Assembly (NCBI GenBank): GCA_963978545.1
Contig: OZ021722.1
Span: 9,825,401-9,889,400, forward strand
Length of the DNA: 64,000 nucleotides
Direction of reading: 5' to 3'
Origin: Linyphia triangularis
Lineage: Eukaryota; Arthropoda; Arachnida; Araneae; Linyphiidae
Made by a program: the position numbers and the translations under genes
The notes under the pieces: generated by a model
What the model was told of the DNA's origin: nothing
The model's input: the letters and a program-made list of their open reading frames with translations, nothing else
The model's database searches: none
In this document: positions 1 to 11,019 of the stretch, piece by piece
Numbering within the stretch: the stretch's first letter is position 1
Layout of the letters: every line of letters starts with the position of its first letter

Positions 1-33
1 TTTAAGAAATTCAGCTACAAAATCACGATTCTC
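1..33 (-). CDS. RPUSD3: RPUSD3 exon 8, partial (residues 293-303)
   Basis: After a pyrimidine-rich tract and TAG acceptor the minus strand reads ENRDFVAEFLK in the right phase until the window edge. It aligns loosely with the RQVLDEALLRRL segment of human RPUSD3. The remaining C-terminus should lie beyond position 1. Confidence 0.55.
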
Positions 34-3000
34 CTAAGATTAAAGGTATTTATAAAAAAGCCCAATACTTAAGATAGTAGGAATGAATTTGCGAGGATAT
101 GGATAAACAACAAGATATGAAATACTTTAAAAGTATTTGTGAAAGGTTGGATCATGGAGAGATTGGTAGCAAAATTGCTGCATTTGTGAAATCTTCAAGA
201 ACAACAGATGTTGGAGAATTTAAAAACAGCAATGTCATTTAAAGAACTGGATCTGAACTTGCCACTTGTGATTGCTGTGTCAACTATTGAATGCTCGGGC
301 AGAAGATAGTGTCCATAATTGTAAAAGAGAACAAAGAGCAACAATAACAGAAAATTACAGCACATTATAATAAAGGATTGTGATCTTTCCATAACAAGGA
401 AGAACAACACATTATTAAATGTGAGAAGTGGTCCAAAGAAGCTTACAGGTATTCCACTGAAATCACAAAACAAAAATCAAAGACTTTTTAAGAACCTAAA
501 TAATGTTTTTAAGGACCTTTGAAAATTGATTTTTAGGCATGTCAATAATGTGCAACTAGCACTAATATAAAAAAATTTCATGCACAATTTGCCTTTTGCC
601 TTATGAACTGACATTTAAAGCGTATGCTGCTTTCATGTGGGTGTCATGTGGGGACGGGTCTCGATCTCGAGACAGATACTTTACCGCTGTGCAAAAGAGT
701 ACTCCAGTGCACAGAAGCTTTATCTGTTATTTGATGTCGCCACACAGCCTCCTCCCAGCGACGAATGAGCGATACTGTTGTTCTGATCGGAGTTGGAGGT
801 TTGGGATGCTAGTTGCATCGTTGTGTCCGCTTGTTGCGGTGTTGCACGCGAGTTGCGTATGTGATCGCTTGTTTCGATTTAGTGTCTCCTTTCAGAAGCG
901 CCGATAGATGGCAGCATGATTCGTTTCGAGTCCGGCTGTCACCAATAAAGGTGTATGCAGCTTTCGTTGCGGGCGACGGACCTTGATTGCGAGACCATTG
1001 GATCTCGAGACAGATACTTTACCACTGTGCAAAAGAGTACTCCAGTGCACAGAAGCTTTATCTGTCATTTGATGTCGCCACACATTGATGATGTTGCTAT
1101 CCATTTTTCATATGCACTGTACTTATGGCCATAGCACATAAAATGTGCACTTTCCGGGAATGGCATTCGTAAGATGCTTCTGCTAAAACCAAACGAAGTA
1201 TAAGTTGACATTTGCGAAATACAAACATACCAGGCAGTTCCGGAGCAGCGCTGATAAGTGGCAGTCTTGAGGGTATAGGTAAATAAGAGTTGAATTTTTA
1301 TAAATATTGCCGTCGGGCACACAACATCAGAAAAATTAAGGACTTTTAGGGAATTCTAAGCACTTTTAAGGCCTTGAAAATGAGTAAAAAGTATTAAGCA
1401 CTTTGGGAACCCTGGCTTAGTGAAGGTATGTATAAAAAAAAATTTCCCACAGTGTAATGTACAAAAGCAAGCTGAGATGTGAAATAGTTTTCTTACCGGC
1501 ATATTGAAGGCCAAAGCTTGATCAACATGTAGTTTGACTGGCATTCCCATAAATGTACTCATTCTATTAGAATACATTGAGTCTCCTAGTATACCGGCAA
1601 TACGACTAGATGCATACACTCGTACAAAATAATAGTTTACTGAAATGCATTAAAAAAAAATAAGTACAAGATCATTTTGAAGAAAATGGATTGAAGAATC
1701 AAAATAAATGAAGGGAAATACATTTAATTTCTAATTCAATATAAGGTTGTTGAGTATCTTTATTACAGTCATAAGTACAATGTCTCGGGGAGAGAATGTA
1801 AAAGGGTGTTTCAAGAGGAAGTCTTAGCAAGGATCATTCCCTATACCATAGTTGCCACTCAACTCACAGAATGAAAATCAATGACTTTTAAGAACCTAAA
1901 CAATGTTTTCAAGGAAAATTTATTTTCAGGCGTCATGTCTATATATAAATAAAGTATATTCAACCAAAAAAGTAACAAGTTGGTGGATGCGTAATACAAA
2001 TATGTCGAAGAATTCCAATACGGTGCAGATAGGTGGTGGTCACGCAGAGATAGCAAGTCTGAGTTGTATTTTTATGAATTTTGCAGTTGACCACACAACA
2101 TCCGCAAAAATTAAGGACCTTTAAGTATTTTCAAGGACTTTTAAGCACCTCTAAGCATTTTCAAGGCCTTAAAAACAAGTTTAAAAAAAATTAAGCGCTT
2201 TTAATGACTTTCAATGACCGTGTGAACCCTGTATACTCGCTATGTTACAATCTTCTAGCCCAGTGCATTTAGAAACTATTTTGTAGAAAACTTTGACATT
2301 TGGTGAGTAGGTACGAAAAAGATCTCTTTATGAAGTGACATAAATTGTTTTCAATTAATGTCTATCTATTATAAATACTAATTAAAATAGCAAAACTACT
2401 GCAGGTGGAGTCGCTGCTTATGCATTGACGTAAGGATTTCAAATATAAAATAAAATATATTAGACGCTATTTTCGAGTTTTGAATTTATGCCATTTCATT
2501 AAGTGATCTTTTTCGTACCTACTCCCCAAATTTCAAGGTTTTCTACAAAGTAGTTTCTAAATGCACTGGGCTAGAAGATTGTAACATAGCGAGTATAGGG
2601 AATGATCCTTACTAGGACTTCCACTTAATGTTTTAAAAAATGTCTTGAATACTATGTGCAATAAAAACTAGTGATGTTATTGTAGTATAGTAAAACTTAA
2701 AAATAAATGCTAACACTATTAATTAATAATCATTACTAAAATCATGCAAGACCAATTTGAACTATGCTTGTCCTTCGTAACATGGATAACAGTGAACGTA
2801 TAAATCTGAAAAATGTTCCCTAAGTAATAAGCTTTTTTTTTGCTTCAGATTTCATCTCAAATATACAAAATATTTTTGGGCAATAACCAGGGTTCCCACG
2901 GTCATTGAAAGTCATTAAAAGTGCTTAATATTTTTGAACCAGTTTTCAAGGCCTTGAAAGTACTTGAAAATGCTTAGAGGTCCTTAATTTTTGTGTATGT

Positions 3001-6000
3001 TGACCAACTTCAAAATTTACAGAAATTCAACTCAGACTTGCTATCCCTGCGTGTCCGCCACTTATCCTCATTATATCGCAATTTTCTGACATATTTGTAT
3101 TACACATGCGCCAACTTGTAACTGTTTTGGTAGAATATACTTTATAAAAAAAATTTATACAGACATGATGCCTGAAAACAAATTTTTTAAGGTCCTTAAA
3201 AGCATTAATTAGGTCCTTAAAAGTCATTGATTTTCATTCTGTGATTTGAGTGGGAACCCTGATAATGAATATTTTAAGTTTTTTGCTCCTTAGTGCATCG
3301 AAGCAAAATAATTTTAAAATATTAAAATAATGAGTTTGTGAAATACATTTTTTTAAATGTTTGAAAGTGGTTTTTGTTCCAATATACGTTTAGATTAGCA
3401 GTACACATATTTACAATACTAGATAACTCTTAAAATTACAATTGATTAATATTTAAGTTAAATGTTCATTCAAGATATGCTATCTATAGACTATATCTAT
3501 ATTAAAAACTATGATGTTTACCAGATGAAGTAGATATTTCCACCAAACTTGTTTGCAGATTTGTATTTACAGAAAGCATTCTATATATCACATTTACTGG
3601 GTGAACTTTTTTTTGTTTTACCTCATTTTTGCCGAAATCTGTCACAATAACAGGCTGGAAAATAAAAAGACATTACAACAATTTGGATGAAATTTTACTG
3701 TTTGATTAAAGTACTGATTGGCAGAATGTAATAAGAATATTGTATTACTAGATAAACTTTTTTTCCCTCCAAAATTAAACTAACATTTACTGAAGTGGAG
3801 TTTTGAAAGTTTTTCCATCCCAGCCAGAAGATTAGAACTTTTAAAAATCAAGTAAGAGTAAAAAATTTAAATTATCTGTTTTAGATTAAATGAACAGGTA
3901 CATTTTACTGCAGATTTTAAATGTAGGTGTAGTTACCTATGTCTACAAATTTTAGATTCTGAATCTGTAAAGGGAAGGTCTTTCAGGATGTCAGGATAGT
4001 CATGCCAATCGGCATCAAGCAAATTACCAACTTCCATATTCATCTATTCCCTATTTAGTTACTTCAAGGTAAATAAACTACTAATGGTGGACATTTATTA
4101 ATAATATAACAATTATAGGCCACAAATTCACTGTAACAATTTTTTAAACAAAACTTTATATTCCTTTAAGCTACTTATATTAAGATTATTATAATAGATA
4201 AATTCATTACAATTTATGATTTAAAAATAACTGAAAGATTTCTTTTTATATGAATGAGAATTTTTTATAGTTTTGTAAAAATGTGGTTGATAAAGCATAT
4301 TTTACATTATAAACTCAAGAATCTAAAAATGCATTTAGATAAATTTATGGTAGAAATTGCATTTCATAGAACTTATAAGTTTCTGCATAAAAAAAGTAAT
4401 CAACAACACACCATTTCAATATTATTTTAAAATTAAACAGTTAAATAATCTAGTTTATTAGGGCAAAACTTAAAATGAATGTTTCTGAAAACATATATTG
4501 TATTTAAATACATTTCATATACATAATATTTTAAAGCATTCAAGAGAAAAATATTTTCATACAATTGTGCAAAAGTTGTTACCTTTCTTTTTTCCTCATT
4601 TTTAGATACCAAAAACTTTAATGCAACTTTTTCTTCTCTAAAGGTCACAACTGGATATCCTAGAGTTATCAGCCTATAAAAATATTAACCAATATGAAAA
4701 TTAAATATCAATTCACATGTAAAATATTTAATATTTCAATTCCTTGTAACAAAAAAATTTTCTTAAGGGGGGGGGGGGGTACTTTCGGAACAGGTTAACA
4801 GGTATAAAGTAGAATGCAATTTGTGGAAATCCAATTTATTTCAAACTAATAGAGTTACCAACTTCCTACAGAGCACAGAAGTATAGCTGTACCTTATTTG
4901 ATAAGAAAATAAAAAATATTTTTCTAAAGAGTTACAGCTTTATAGGATTATTCTAAATTTAAATTTTCACAGCAAAATTTTAGTTTCAAACATTTTAAAA
5001 AATCTATATATTTTACCTACTACAGTTATTTTTAAATCAATCTACTTTTCTTTATTTAAACAAAAAGTATTTTACATTGGTAAAAAATAGATAACAGCTA
5101 TACAGTTTATTGTCATTAAATACCACAACCATAATTAGGTGATAATGATGTACATACTTTACTATTTCATCTAAATAGTTAAAGATAGTAATAGTAAGTT
5201 TCATCTAAATAGTAAGTATAGTAAAGTTACATAAGTTTCGAGTAATGTCAAGCTTATTACAAAAGGAAATTAGAAAAAAGAAACAAGCTATAACCATTCA
5301 ATGAGACTGGAAATGTAGGAAGGTCAGTGGAGCTAAATGAGGAGTCTGCACTTAATTGAATATTAGACTTTTATGAACATAACGTTTGTGGGTTACATGG
5401 CCCGGTACCAGTGGCGGCTGGTGCAGGGGGCCAGGGGGGGCCTAGGCCCCCTCACTTTTTTGGACCCTGGCCCCACTTACATATATGCTTGTTAATATTG
5501 TTTTGTTGTGGGATTTTTTTAATATTTAAAAAAAAAAGCTTAAAACTTATTTATTCTGTCATTAGACATTAACTATTGTGAAGGCAGCAGGGAGCTCTTG
5601 CAACAAACTCGAAAAATTGTTAATCAATCACAATCATTACTGCAAAAAAGCGACCCTTCTCCTAAAGATGCTAGTTTTCCTGGGGACAAAATGACCCCTT
5701 CTTCGGAAGACCTTGAATTTGAAACCGATAGGGCATATAAGGTTGCGACTTTCACGTGACATCCTGTTTTGCCAAAGCATAAATACAAAATTTCTAAAAC
5801 ATCCCTGATTGCTCTGCTCTGGAGTGGACTTCTCTGTAAAGGAATGGCCATTTTTTGTAGAGACGACGATTGCACGTTGGTCCTCTAGTATGACGGTGCG
5901 AAAAAAGTGGCTACAATAAATATCCATTGCATTCATTTTCGCTCTTTGTTTTTCAAAATGTAAGAGTAAGATTTTCTTTGCAAATTGTTTTTATTTAGAT

Positions 6001-9000
6001 ATTTACTTTTTACCCGAAAATTTTTTGAGTATTTAAATGTCGTTCATATGATCGGAAGAAGTGATTTGTTTCACATTAATATTTGATATCCTATTAAATT
6101 ATTAACGTAACTTACAATCCGATGCCATCAACAGAAGAATTTCTATACAGAGAATAAAAAATGTTCTTCTCTAAATAAGTGGCTCCACTAGAACTAAGCC
6201 ATCGTATAATGCTGTGTTAAAGTTAAAAGATAAACGTCACAGTTACAGAATTTTCACCCCCCCCCCCCCTCCCTCTCTCCCAAATAATATGTAAAATGTA
6301 GATAAAGATAACCTAGTTACTGTTACCAGAAAAAAAAATTCATGAGCATTTAGTAAAGAATCTGAGTCATGAACCTACACCCTTTAAAAGGCAAAATCAT
6401 ACAAGCAATTTGAAATTGTCAAATAAAATTTGTGCATTCTTAAAATTGATGAAACGATGTTTATTCTTAACTCAGGTAGGATCCAATTCTCAAAATAAAT
6501 TCTGAATTAAATAAAATATTAAAATTTGAAGCGAGTTCCATGTTTGCTCAACTCCTTTTCAAAATATCAAGAATCATGGTAAAACACCTATTTTTAACTA
6601 TCGCTATGTTAAAACTCATTGACCAGAGGCAATATATTTAATTCACATGTGAAACGTCGTCGAATCGAGCCCCATCAGATGTTTTGCAGGTTGGTTTCAA
6701 TGTAAGTAGACATCTCAAATTTGAGATGCATATGCAATGCATTTTTCAAGTAATTATTCATCCTCAAATCAAGTAATTATTCATTTTTTCATGAATTTAA
6801 ATTAAAACTGTTGAACTGGTCAATATATATACTGCTAAGCCAAAATTATTTTGCATGAATTGATTCATGAAATATCATTGACTTGAATATTAGGAGCAAT
6901 ACCGATGTCTTTAAAATGATTTATTTAAATTATTTTAAAACATTATAAAATTATTTATTTAAGTATTTACTCTAAAGTTACGAAAAGTGAAATTGTTGCT
7001 GTCAGCATTTTTTTCTTTTTTTCTTCTTCTTTGATTCATGTAATATTTGATGAAAAAATTTTCACTGTGATTTCTACAGAATTTTTAACCAAGGTTTTGA
7101 CTTCATTTATTTTATAACTCTTCCGTAACTCTTTGTTTTCTTTTTCTTAAATACAGAATAGAAATTAGTGACATCGGTTTTCATACTTTCACTTATTTTT
7201 TTGTGACAGTGGCAAGGGGGTGCAGATCGCATACAAAAGGGTGCAAAGCGCTTCAAACCAGGAATTTTCAACAGTGAATGAGTATCGGATTTCTTACGGA
7301 ACAATTTATAAATAGATATGCCGTAATTTTACGTTCAATTGAATAATTTGAAGCCTGTACTTTACTTTTTTGTCTAGGAATTCTTCGCTTCATTTTTAAT
7401 TTTCAAAAGCAAAAGATGCAAGTGCATTCATTTTACCTTTCCTGACGTCGTCCATTCTCAAACGAAACGTCGCGTGGTTTTTGTAATAATAATTCCTTTT
7501 ATTGAAATATTTACTTTATCAGATATCAGTATGCTTAGATAATTTAACTGTTTAATAATCTTGTAGTTTTGTTTTCCCATATATCATATATATTTAAGTA
7601 ACATTTACAAAATTACATGAAATTCATGTGTCTTGATATTTGCATGTCCCCCCCCCCACCCCTCATGACATGCAATTGTTAATTTGGGCCCCCTCACTTT
7701 TAATACCCACGAGCCGCCACTGCCTGGTACAACACCCACACAACCGTCCTCTTTTTTTCTCCCCAAAGTCTTCTCCTTCCATCGTTACGTACTTGCACGT
7801 CCCGACTTCACCGCCAAGGATGATGTCAAGTTCATTGGCTCGTTCAAATAGGTGAATGCTGCCATCGATTGGAGGGGTCTCCAACCCACAGAAATATACA
7901 AATTTTACTTACCAATGAGTTAAATGAGGGATTTTTTTCTGACTTTTGGCAATGTTGAAGGATCTTTTGACAGCATCTGATGTCTTTTCATTTGTACTCA
8001 ACAGTACAATGCCACTGGAGAATCTATAAGTTTATTAAAGAAATTTTTTAACTAATGAATAAAAAATTAAAATAAAAACTGTAATCGTACGTGATAAAAA
8101 TAATTGGAACTTCAAATGAATTGCAAATCCTGCTTTGTTTAGTTAACTTTAAAAATAAAAAGAGGTAAATTTTAGAATTGCATTTGCTTATACAAATAAT
8201 TAATAACTAAATAAGAAAATTAGACTACACAAGTTTTGGATGGAAAATTTTCAGATGTTATTTGAATAGATTTGATATCTAAATAAGTTTTATAAATAGA
8301 TGTTACGTATTGAAATTCTTTTATTTAAAATAAAAAAAAATTCAATACTTTTTTATAAAATAAAAAATCCTTAAATGACATAAAAAAAAAATTTAAAAAA
8401 AAAACAGAATTTGTAAAATCTTATAGAAATCTTTAATCAAACGTAATAAAACAAATAAATGGTTATTTTTTAGAGGCCTGCACTATGTAAATATTTTTAC
8501 AGTTTTACTTTTACAAAGGAAATTACTTTTCAGAAGATTTCAAAATAGTTAAATTTGGCACATTCAAGTGGAGCTTCAAATGTTCCAAGGTATCTTCTAT
8601 TGTCAAGTTACATTCTGGAATTGTAGAAATTGTAACATTTTGACCATTCTTTGATCGAGTGCCTAAAACATTTAAAAAGAATGTCAATATTATAGTAAAG
8701 AAGTAACTATGCAAGTTTTCAAACACAATAAAGATTTTTATTAACAAAGAAAAGCATATTTATTTTATCCAGTATTATATATATATAGTAATAAGGCTAA
8801 ATGTTAATTTTAATTAAATTAAAAAGAAAAGTAAGAAGTTACAATATTTATTACTTCAGGAAGAAATTACATCTGCAGATTTTAGCTAGCTTTCATCAAC
8901 AACATTAAAGTTTAATATTTTTTAAAAAAACCAAGATAATTTAGATAAAATAATAATTCCCTAATTATTTTATTCACAAAGTTTTTGTATCAGTTACAAT

Positions 9001-10115
9001 CCATCAATAATTTAATACTAATTTTTAAACTAAAAGTAAAATAATTTTGTTAAATATGAAAACAGTAAAAATAATTTTTTTCTAAATAAGCAACAGTTTA
9101 TAGAAGCATAATATGTTTAAGCTGTTTCAAATAAAAACTAGGCAAGATTTCTAAAATTATGAAATTTTTAACATTACCTGGTTTATCATGACTATATATT
9201 TTAATACCATAAGGTTTGTTTAGAGCTATTAAACCATCTGAAAGAAAGTAAATCTCAGTTTTAATTTATATATAAGCAAAGAAATACATAGCAAATTTTT
9301 TGTATTAATTTTCCATTACAATAAACATTATGACTTGAATTTGATTACTAATATGCAAAAAGAATATGATTGAAATATCCACAGAGGATATGTTGAGGCA
9401 AAACCTCGTTTCAGTATGACTTGCTGTTATGCCGAACTAGTCTTGATGGACATTTTGAGAAGACATTACATTTTTGCAAACTGTGGAAAGATACATGTGT
9501 ACTTAAGTTCTTGTTGGGGCTTTCCAAAAACTTACTTGCCACCCCCACTTTGAGAAACGCTGCACTAGGCAGTTTGACAAACACGTGGCTGTCATAATCA
9601 ACATTGTGTCTACTCTTTTTTAACATAGTCTGGTTATTCAACTGCAACAGATATTGATGTAAATACGTAGCTAATATAACGAAAAAATATTTGTCGATAA
9701 AAATCCAAAAGGGCACTTTATTTGATAAGCAATATGATAGTCAAATCTTCATACCTACTATGTCCCTGAAGCATATATATATCTTCTTGAGAAATTAATT
9801 AAAGGATTTGAATTTCCTTTATTAAAGAAGGACGAATATGATTTTTTTTTCAAAATAATTTAATAAAATTATACAATATACTTTACTAAGACAAATTTGT
9901 AAATATATGCTACCTTTATTATAGACAATCGTTGATGCTAAGTGCTCTGAAAACTCAACAACATTTGTCCAAGGAAATAATGCTTTGTAGCAATGAATGT
10001 TTTTGATATTTTTCAAAAAAACATCAGTATTATGTTGGGTGGCAACGCTGAAACATTTTCTTTGCAGATATAATAAGTCTTTAAGCAATTCCCCAACTAA
10101 TCTAGATGATTGCAT
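1..10115 (-). CDS. RPUSD3: RPUSD3-like mitochondrial pseudouridine synthase homologue (3' end outside window)
   Basis: Eight exons (10115-9914, 9237-9178, 8662-8527, 8023-7913, 4673-4583, 3654-3522, 1639-1497, 33-1) join in frame and give 303 residues of a RluA-family protein. Visible landmarks are GLIALNKPYGI (about 69-79), SSGIVLLS (135-142), LVEISTSS, and RIAGILGDSMYSNRM, which matches the PVLGDHMYSARV block of vertebrate RPUSD3. In RluA enzymes the segment before SSG reads RLDxxTSG with the catalytic Asp; here it reads SSEKFSSG, so Glu132 replaces it, as in RPUSD3, which also lacks this Asp. Family knowledge: RPUSD3 sits in the mitochondrial RNA granule pseudouridylation module and is linked to mitochondrial mRNA and 16S rRNA. 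The start is the first Met of an ORF opening near the V-ATPase promoter spacer; the N-terminus is only weakly presequence-like. RPUSD4 is less likely because it keeps RLD. Confidence 0.85.
446..1414 (-). repeat. CAGGGTTCCCAC-family MITE, copy 1, interrupted
   Basis: Left end CAGGTATTCCACTGAAATCAC, right end GGGAACCCTG-like. The immediate flanks are an exact 5-bp duplication GCTTA (441-445 and 1415-1419). The interior around 565-1100 is foreign (SINE-like units). The same family recurs at 1847, 2888, 18847, 24017, 24392 and 34201. Confidence 0.75.
605..1086 (-). repeat. Two direct copies of a tRNA-like SINE unit
   Basis: About 80 bp ending in tgatgtcgccacaca is repeated at roughly 668-745 and 1003-1086 with few differences, each preceded by related 3' sequence. 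On the minus strand the units carry an A-box-like TTGCACAGTGG and, in one copy, a B-box-like GATCGAGACCC, so a tRNA-derived, possibly dimeric SINE is likely. It sits inside a MITE copy. Confidence 0.55.
1497..1639 (-). CDS. RPUSD3: RPUSD3 exon 7 (residues 245-292)
   Basis: CAG acceptor, GTAAGA donor. Encodes NYYFVRVYASSRIAGILGD then SMYSNRM, the most diagnostic block of the protein; phase 1 in, phase 0 out. Confidence 0.88.
1813..2629. repeat. Foldback MITE 1 with ~110-bp terminal inverted repeats
   Basis: The left arm AAGAGGAAGTCTTAGCAAGG is matched in inverse by CCTTACTAGGACTTCCACTT at the right. The arms continue through ACTCGCTATGTTACAATC and the pair CATTTGGTGAGTAGGTACGA / TACCTACTCCCCAAATTTCA. 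The left arm is split by a complete CAGGGTTCCCAC-family MITE (1847-2231). A second family member lies at 17303-18108. Confidence 0.75.
1847..2231 (-). repeat. CAGGGTTCCCAC-family MITE, copy 2, nested
   Basis: A 385-bp copy flanked by exact 5-bp duplications TATAC (1842-1846 and 2232-2236). The uninterrupted right arm of the host foldback element has a single CCCTATACTCGC, which proves both the insertion and the duplication length. Confidence 0.85.
2888..3261 (+). repeat. CAGGGTTCCCAC-family MITE, copy 3
   Basis: A 374-bp full-length copy with perfect 12-bp inverted ends CAGGGTTCCCAC / GTGGGAACCCTG. Flanks ATAAC / ATAAT are a near 5-bp duplication. No reading frame of note. It lies in RPUSD3 intron 6. 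Confidence 0.8.
3522..3654 (-). CDS. RPUSD3: RPUSD3 exon 6 (residues 201-245)
   Basis: CAG acceptor, GTAAAC donor, 133 nt. One continuous exon (an internal GTAAAA is read through) encoding PVIVTDFGKNEVKQ... and TSLVEISTSS, the counterpart of the ALVELQPxTG strand. Confidence 0.82.
3655..4582. other. RPUSD3 intron 5, nothing recognised
   Basis: AT-rich spacer between exons 5 and 6. A minus-strand frame (MNMEVGNLLDADW..., near 3955-4045) is open but has no clear splice context or family resemblance, so it is not called. Confidence 0.5.
4583..4673 (-). CDS. RPUSD3: RPUSD3 exon 5 (residues 170-200)
   Basis: TAG acceptor, GTAACA donor. Encodes WLITLGYPVVTF, equivalent to the YxAVTxGxP strand of the family; phase 2 in, phase 0 out. 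Confidence 0.82.
5409..7722. mobile_element. hAT-like element with decayed interior
   Basis: Ends CAGTGGCGGCTGGTG and ACGAGCCGCCACTG form imperfect inverted repeats typical of hAT transposons. Flanks CCCGGTAC (5401-5408) and CCTGGTAC (7723-7730) match in 7 of 8 bases, the usual hAT duplication length. The interior of 2.3 kb has no recognisable transposase domain and contains C-homopolymers near 6256 and 7647. It lies in RPUSD3 intron 4. Confidence 0.75.
7913..8023 (-). CDS. RPUSD3: RPUSD3 exon 4 (residues 133-170)
   Basis: TAG acceptor, GTAAGT donor. Encodes FSSGIVLLSTNEKTSD, the region after the normal catalytic loop. Confidence 0.85.
8527..8662 (-). CDS. RPUSD3: RPUSD3 exon 3 (residues 88-133)
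   Basis: TAG acceptor, GTAATT donor, phase 1 in and phase 2 out. Ends just before the SSG motif and carries the SSE that replaces the catalytic RLD. Confidence 0.82.
9178..9237 (-). CDS. RPUSD3: RPUSD3 exon 2 (residues 68-88)
   Basis: A 60-nt exon between a CAG acceptor and a GTAATG donor. Encodes the conserved LNKPYGI strand found near the start of RluA-type synthase domains. Confidence 0.85.
9914..10115 (-). CDS. RPUSD3: RPUSD3 exon 1 (residues 1-68)
   Basis: ATG at 10115; open to a GTAGCA donor at 9913. Ends in phase 1, completing Asp68 with exon 2. The N-terminal stretch contains Arg/Lys and hydrophobic residues but also Glu9 and Asp13, so a mitochondrial presequence is only possible. 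Confidence 0.8.
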
Positions 10116-10902
10116 CTTGTTTAATATCCGTACAGAATAATTTTAATCTATCAGTTATCAGACCATAAATAAATAAGTTTAAAATAACAAAGCAGAAAAA
10201 TTACTATTTGTCAAGCTTTTTTAATAAAAAAAAATAAGCCAGATGTTCGGAAAACTCCACCGTTTTTTAGGTTTTTTGTTCTCACGCTGTGTTGTTTATT
10301 TTGAAAGATCTAACTGCAGTCACAGTTAATTTTTAAAGGAGAAAATTAAACAGTTCTGTGATTTCATCTACTAAAAATTTTTGTAATGAATATAAGGCGA
10401 CATTTAATCTATTTTCAGGAAAATATTATTGCCTCTTTTTGTAAACAAAGTAATTATATAGAATTCATATTTTTTACGTTATGTAATGCCTTGCCAAACA
10501 GAGTTCCTCTTTCCATTTTCGTAGCAAAAGCCAATCACAAACATTTATTTTGTTCTTTTATAGAAAAACAGTTGCCAAAATATAAATTTGTATAAAATCT
10601 ATTTTGAACTTTTGCCTACACCTACCAATAATACAACTTTAACTTCAAGTGACTTGTTAGAAAAAAATATTGATTGAATTTCATTCCCTGTCATGTTTCA
10701 TTTTCATGTTACGTTAATCTGCCCCAATTTGTGATCGGATTTCACAAACCAGAACTGGATATTTATATTTCTCTCCTTGAAGCAAAAAAAAAAAGTTATC
10801 AAAATATTTAAAATGATTCTTGTATATTATGTGTAATACTATTGTCGATTAAACAAGAACAGGGTTAATCGATAAATCAAGTATTTCTTCCTAGTTGCAA
10901 TC
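10116..10902. promoter_or_regulatory. Divergent promoter spacer RPUSD3 / V-ATPase a subunit
   Basis: 787 bp separate the start codons of two head-to-head genes, so transcription start regions and 5' UTRs of both must lie here unless there are upstream untranslated exons. I see no convincing TATA box or CpG-rich core; a plus-strand open frame at 10386-10595 looks spurious. Confidence 0.5.
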
Positions 10903-11019
10903 ATGGGCTCCTTGTTTCGTAGTGAAGAAATGACATTATGTCAATTATTTCTTCAATCAGAAGCAGCTTATGCATGCGTTTCTGAGCTTGGAGAACTTGG
11001 ACTTGTTCAGTTTAGAGAT
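10903..11019 (+). CDS. Vha100: V-ATPase a exon 1 (residues 1-39)
   Basis: ATG in ATCATGG context; ends LVQFRD before GTGAGT. The N-terminal SEEM/LCQLF motif is universal in subunit a. Confidence 0.95.

Larger units (their letters stand above)
34..1496. other. RPUSD3 intron 7, filled with repeats
   Basis: Holds a CAGGGTTCCCAC-family copy (446-1414) split by a pair of tRNA-like SINE units. Its far end (about 100-310) also shows plus-strand reading frames with protein-like composition broken by stops, which I cannot identify. Confidence 0.6.
8024..9913. other. RPUSD3 introns 1-3, nothing else recognised
   Basis: Apart from the exons at 8527-8662 and 9178-9237 this is AT-rich intronic DNA without inverted ends, target duplications or coding signals that I can see. 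Confidence 0.5.

Noticed and set aside
195..473. Minus-strand ORF of 92 residues near RPUSD3
   Set aside because: Hydrophobic, low complexity, overlaps the end of a MITE, and is not in phase with exons 7 or 8.
1065..1322. Minus-strand ORF of 85 residues as last RPUSD3 exon
   Set aside because: It is the body of a CAGGGTTCCCAC-family repeat plus SINE-like sequence.
3570..3622. A ~41-bp intron splitting RPUSD3 exon 6
   Set aside because: GTAAAA...TATAG could be read as an intron, but reading through gives a continuous, family-like sequence, and the split version leads to a stop after the next junction.
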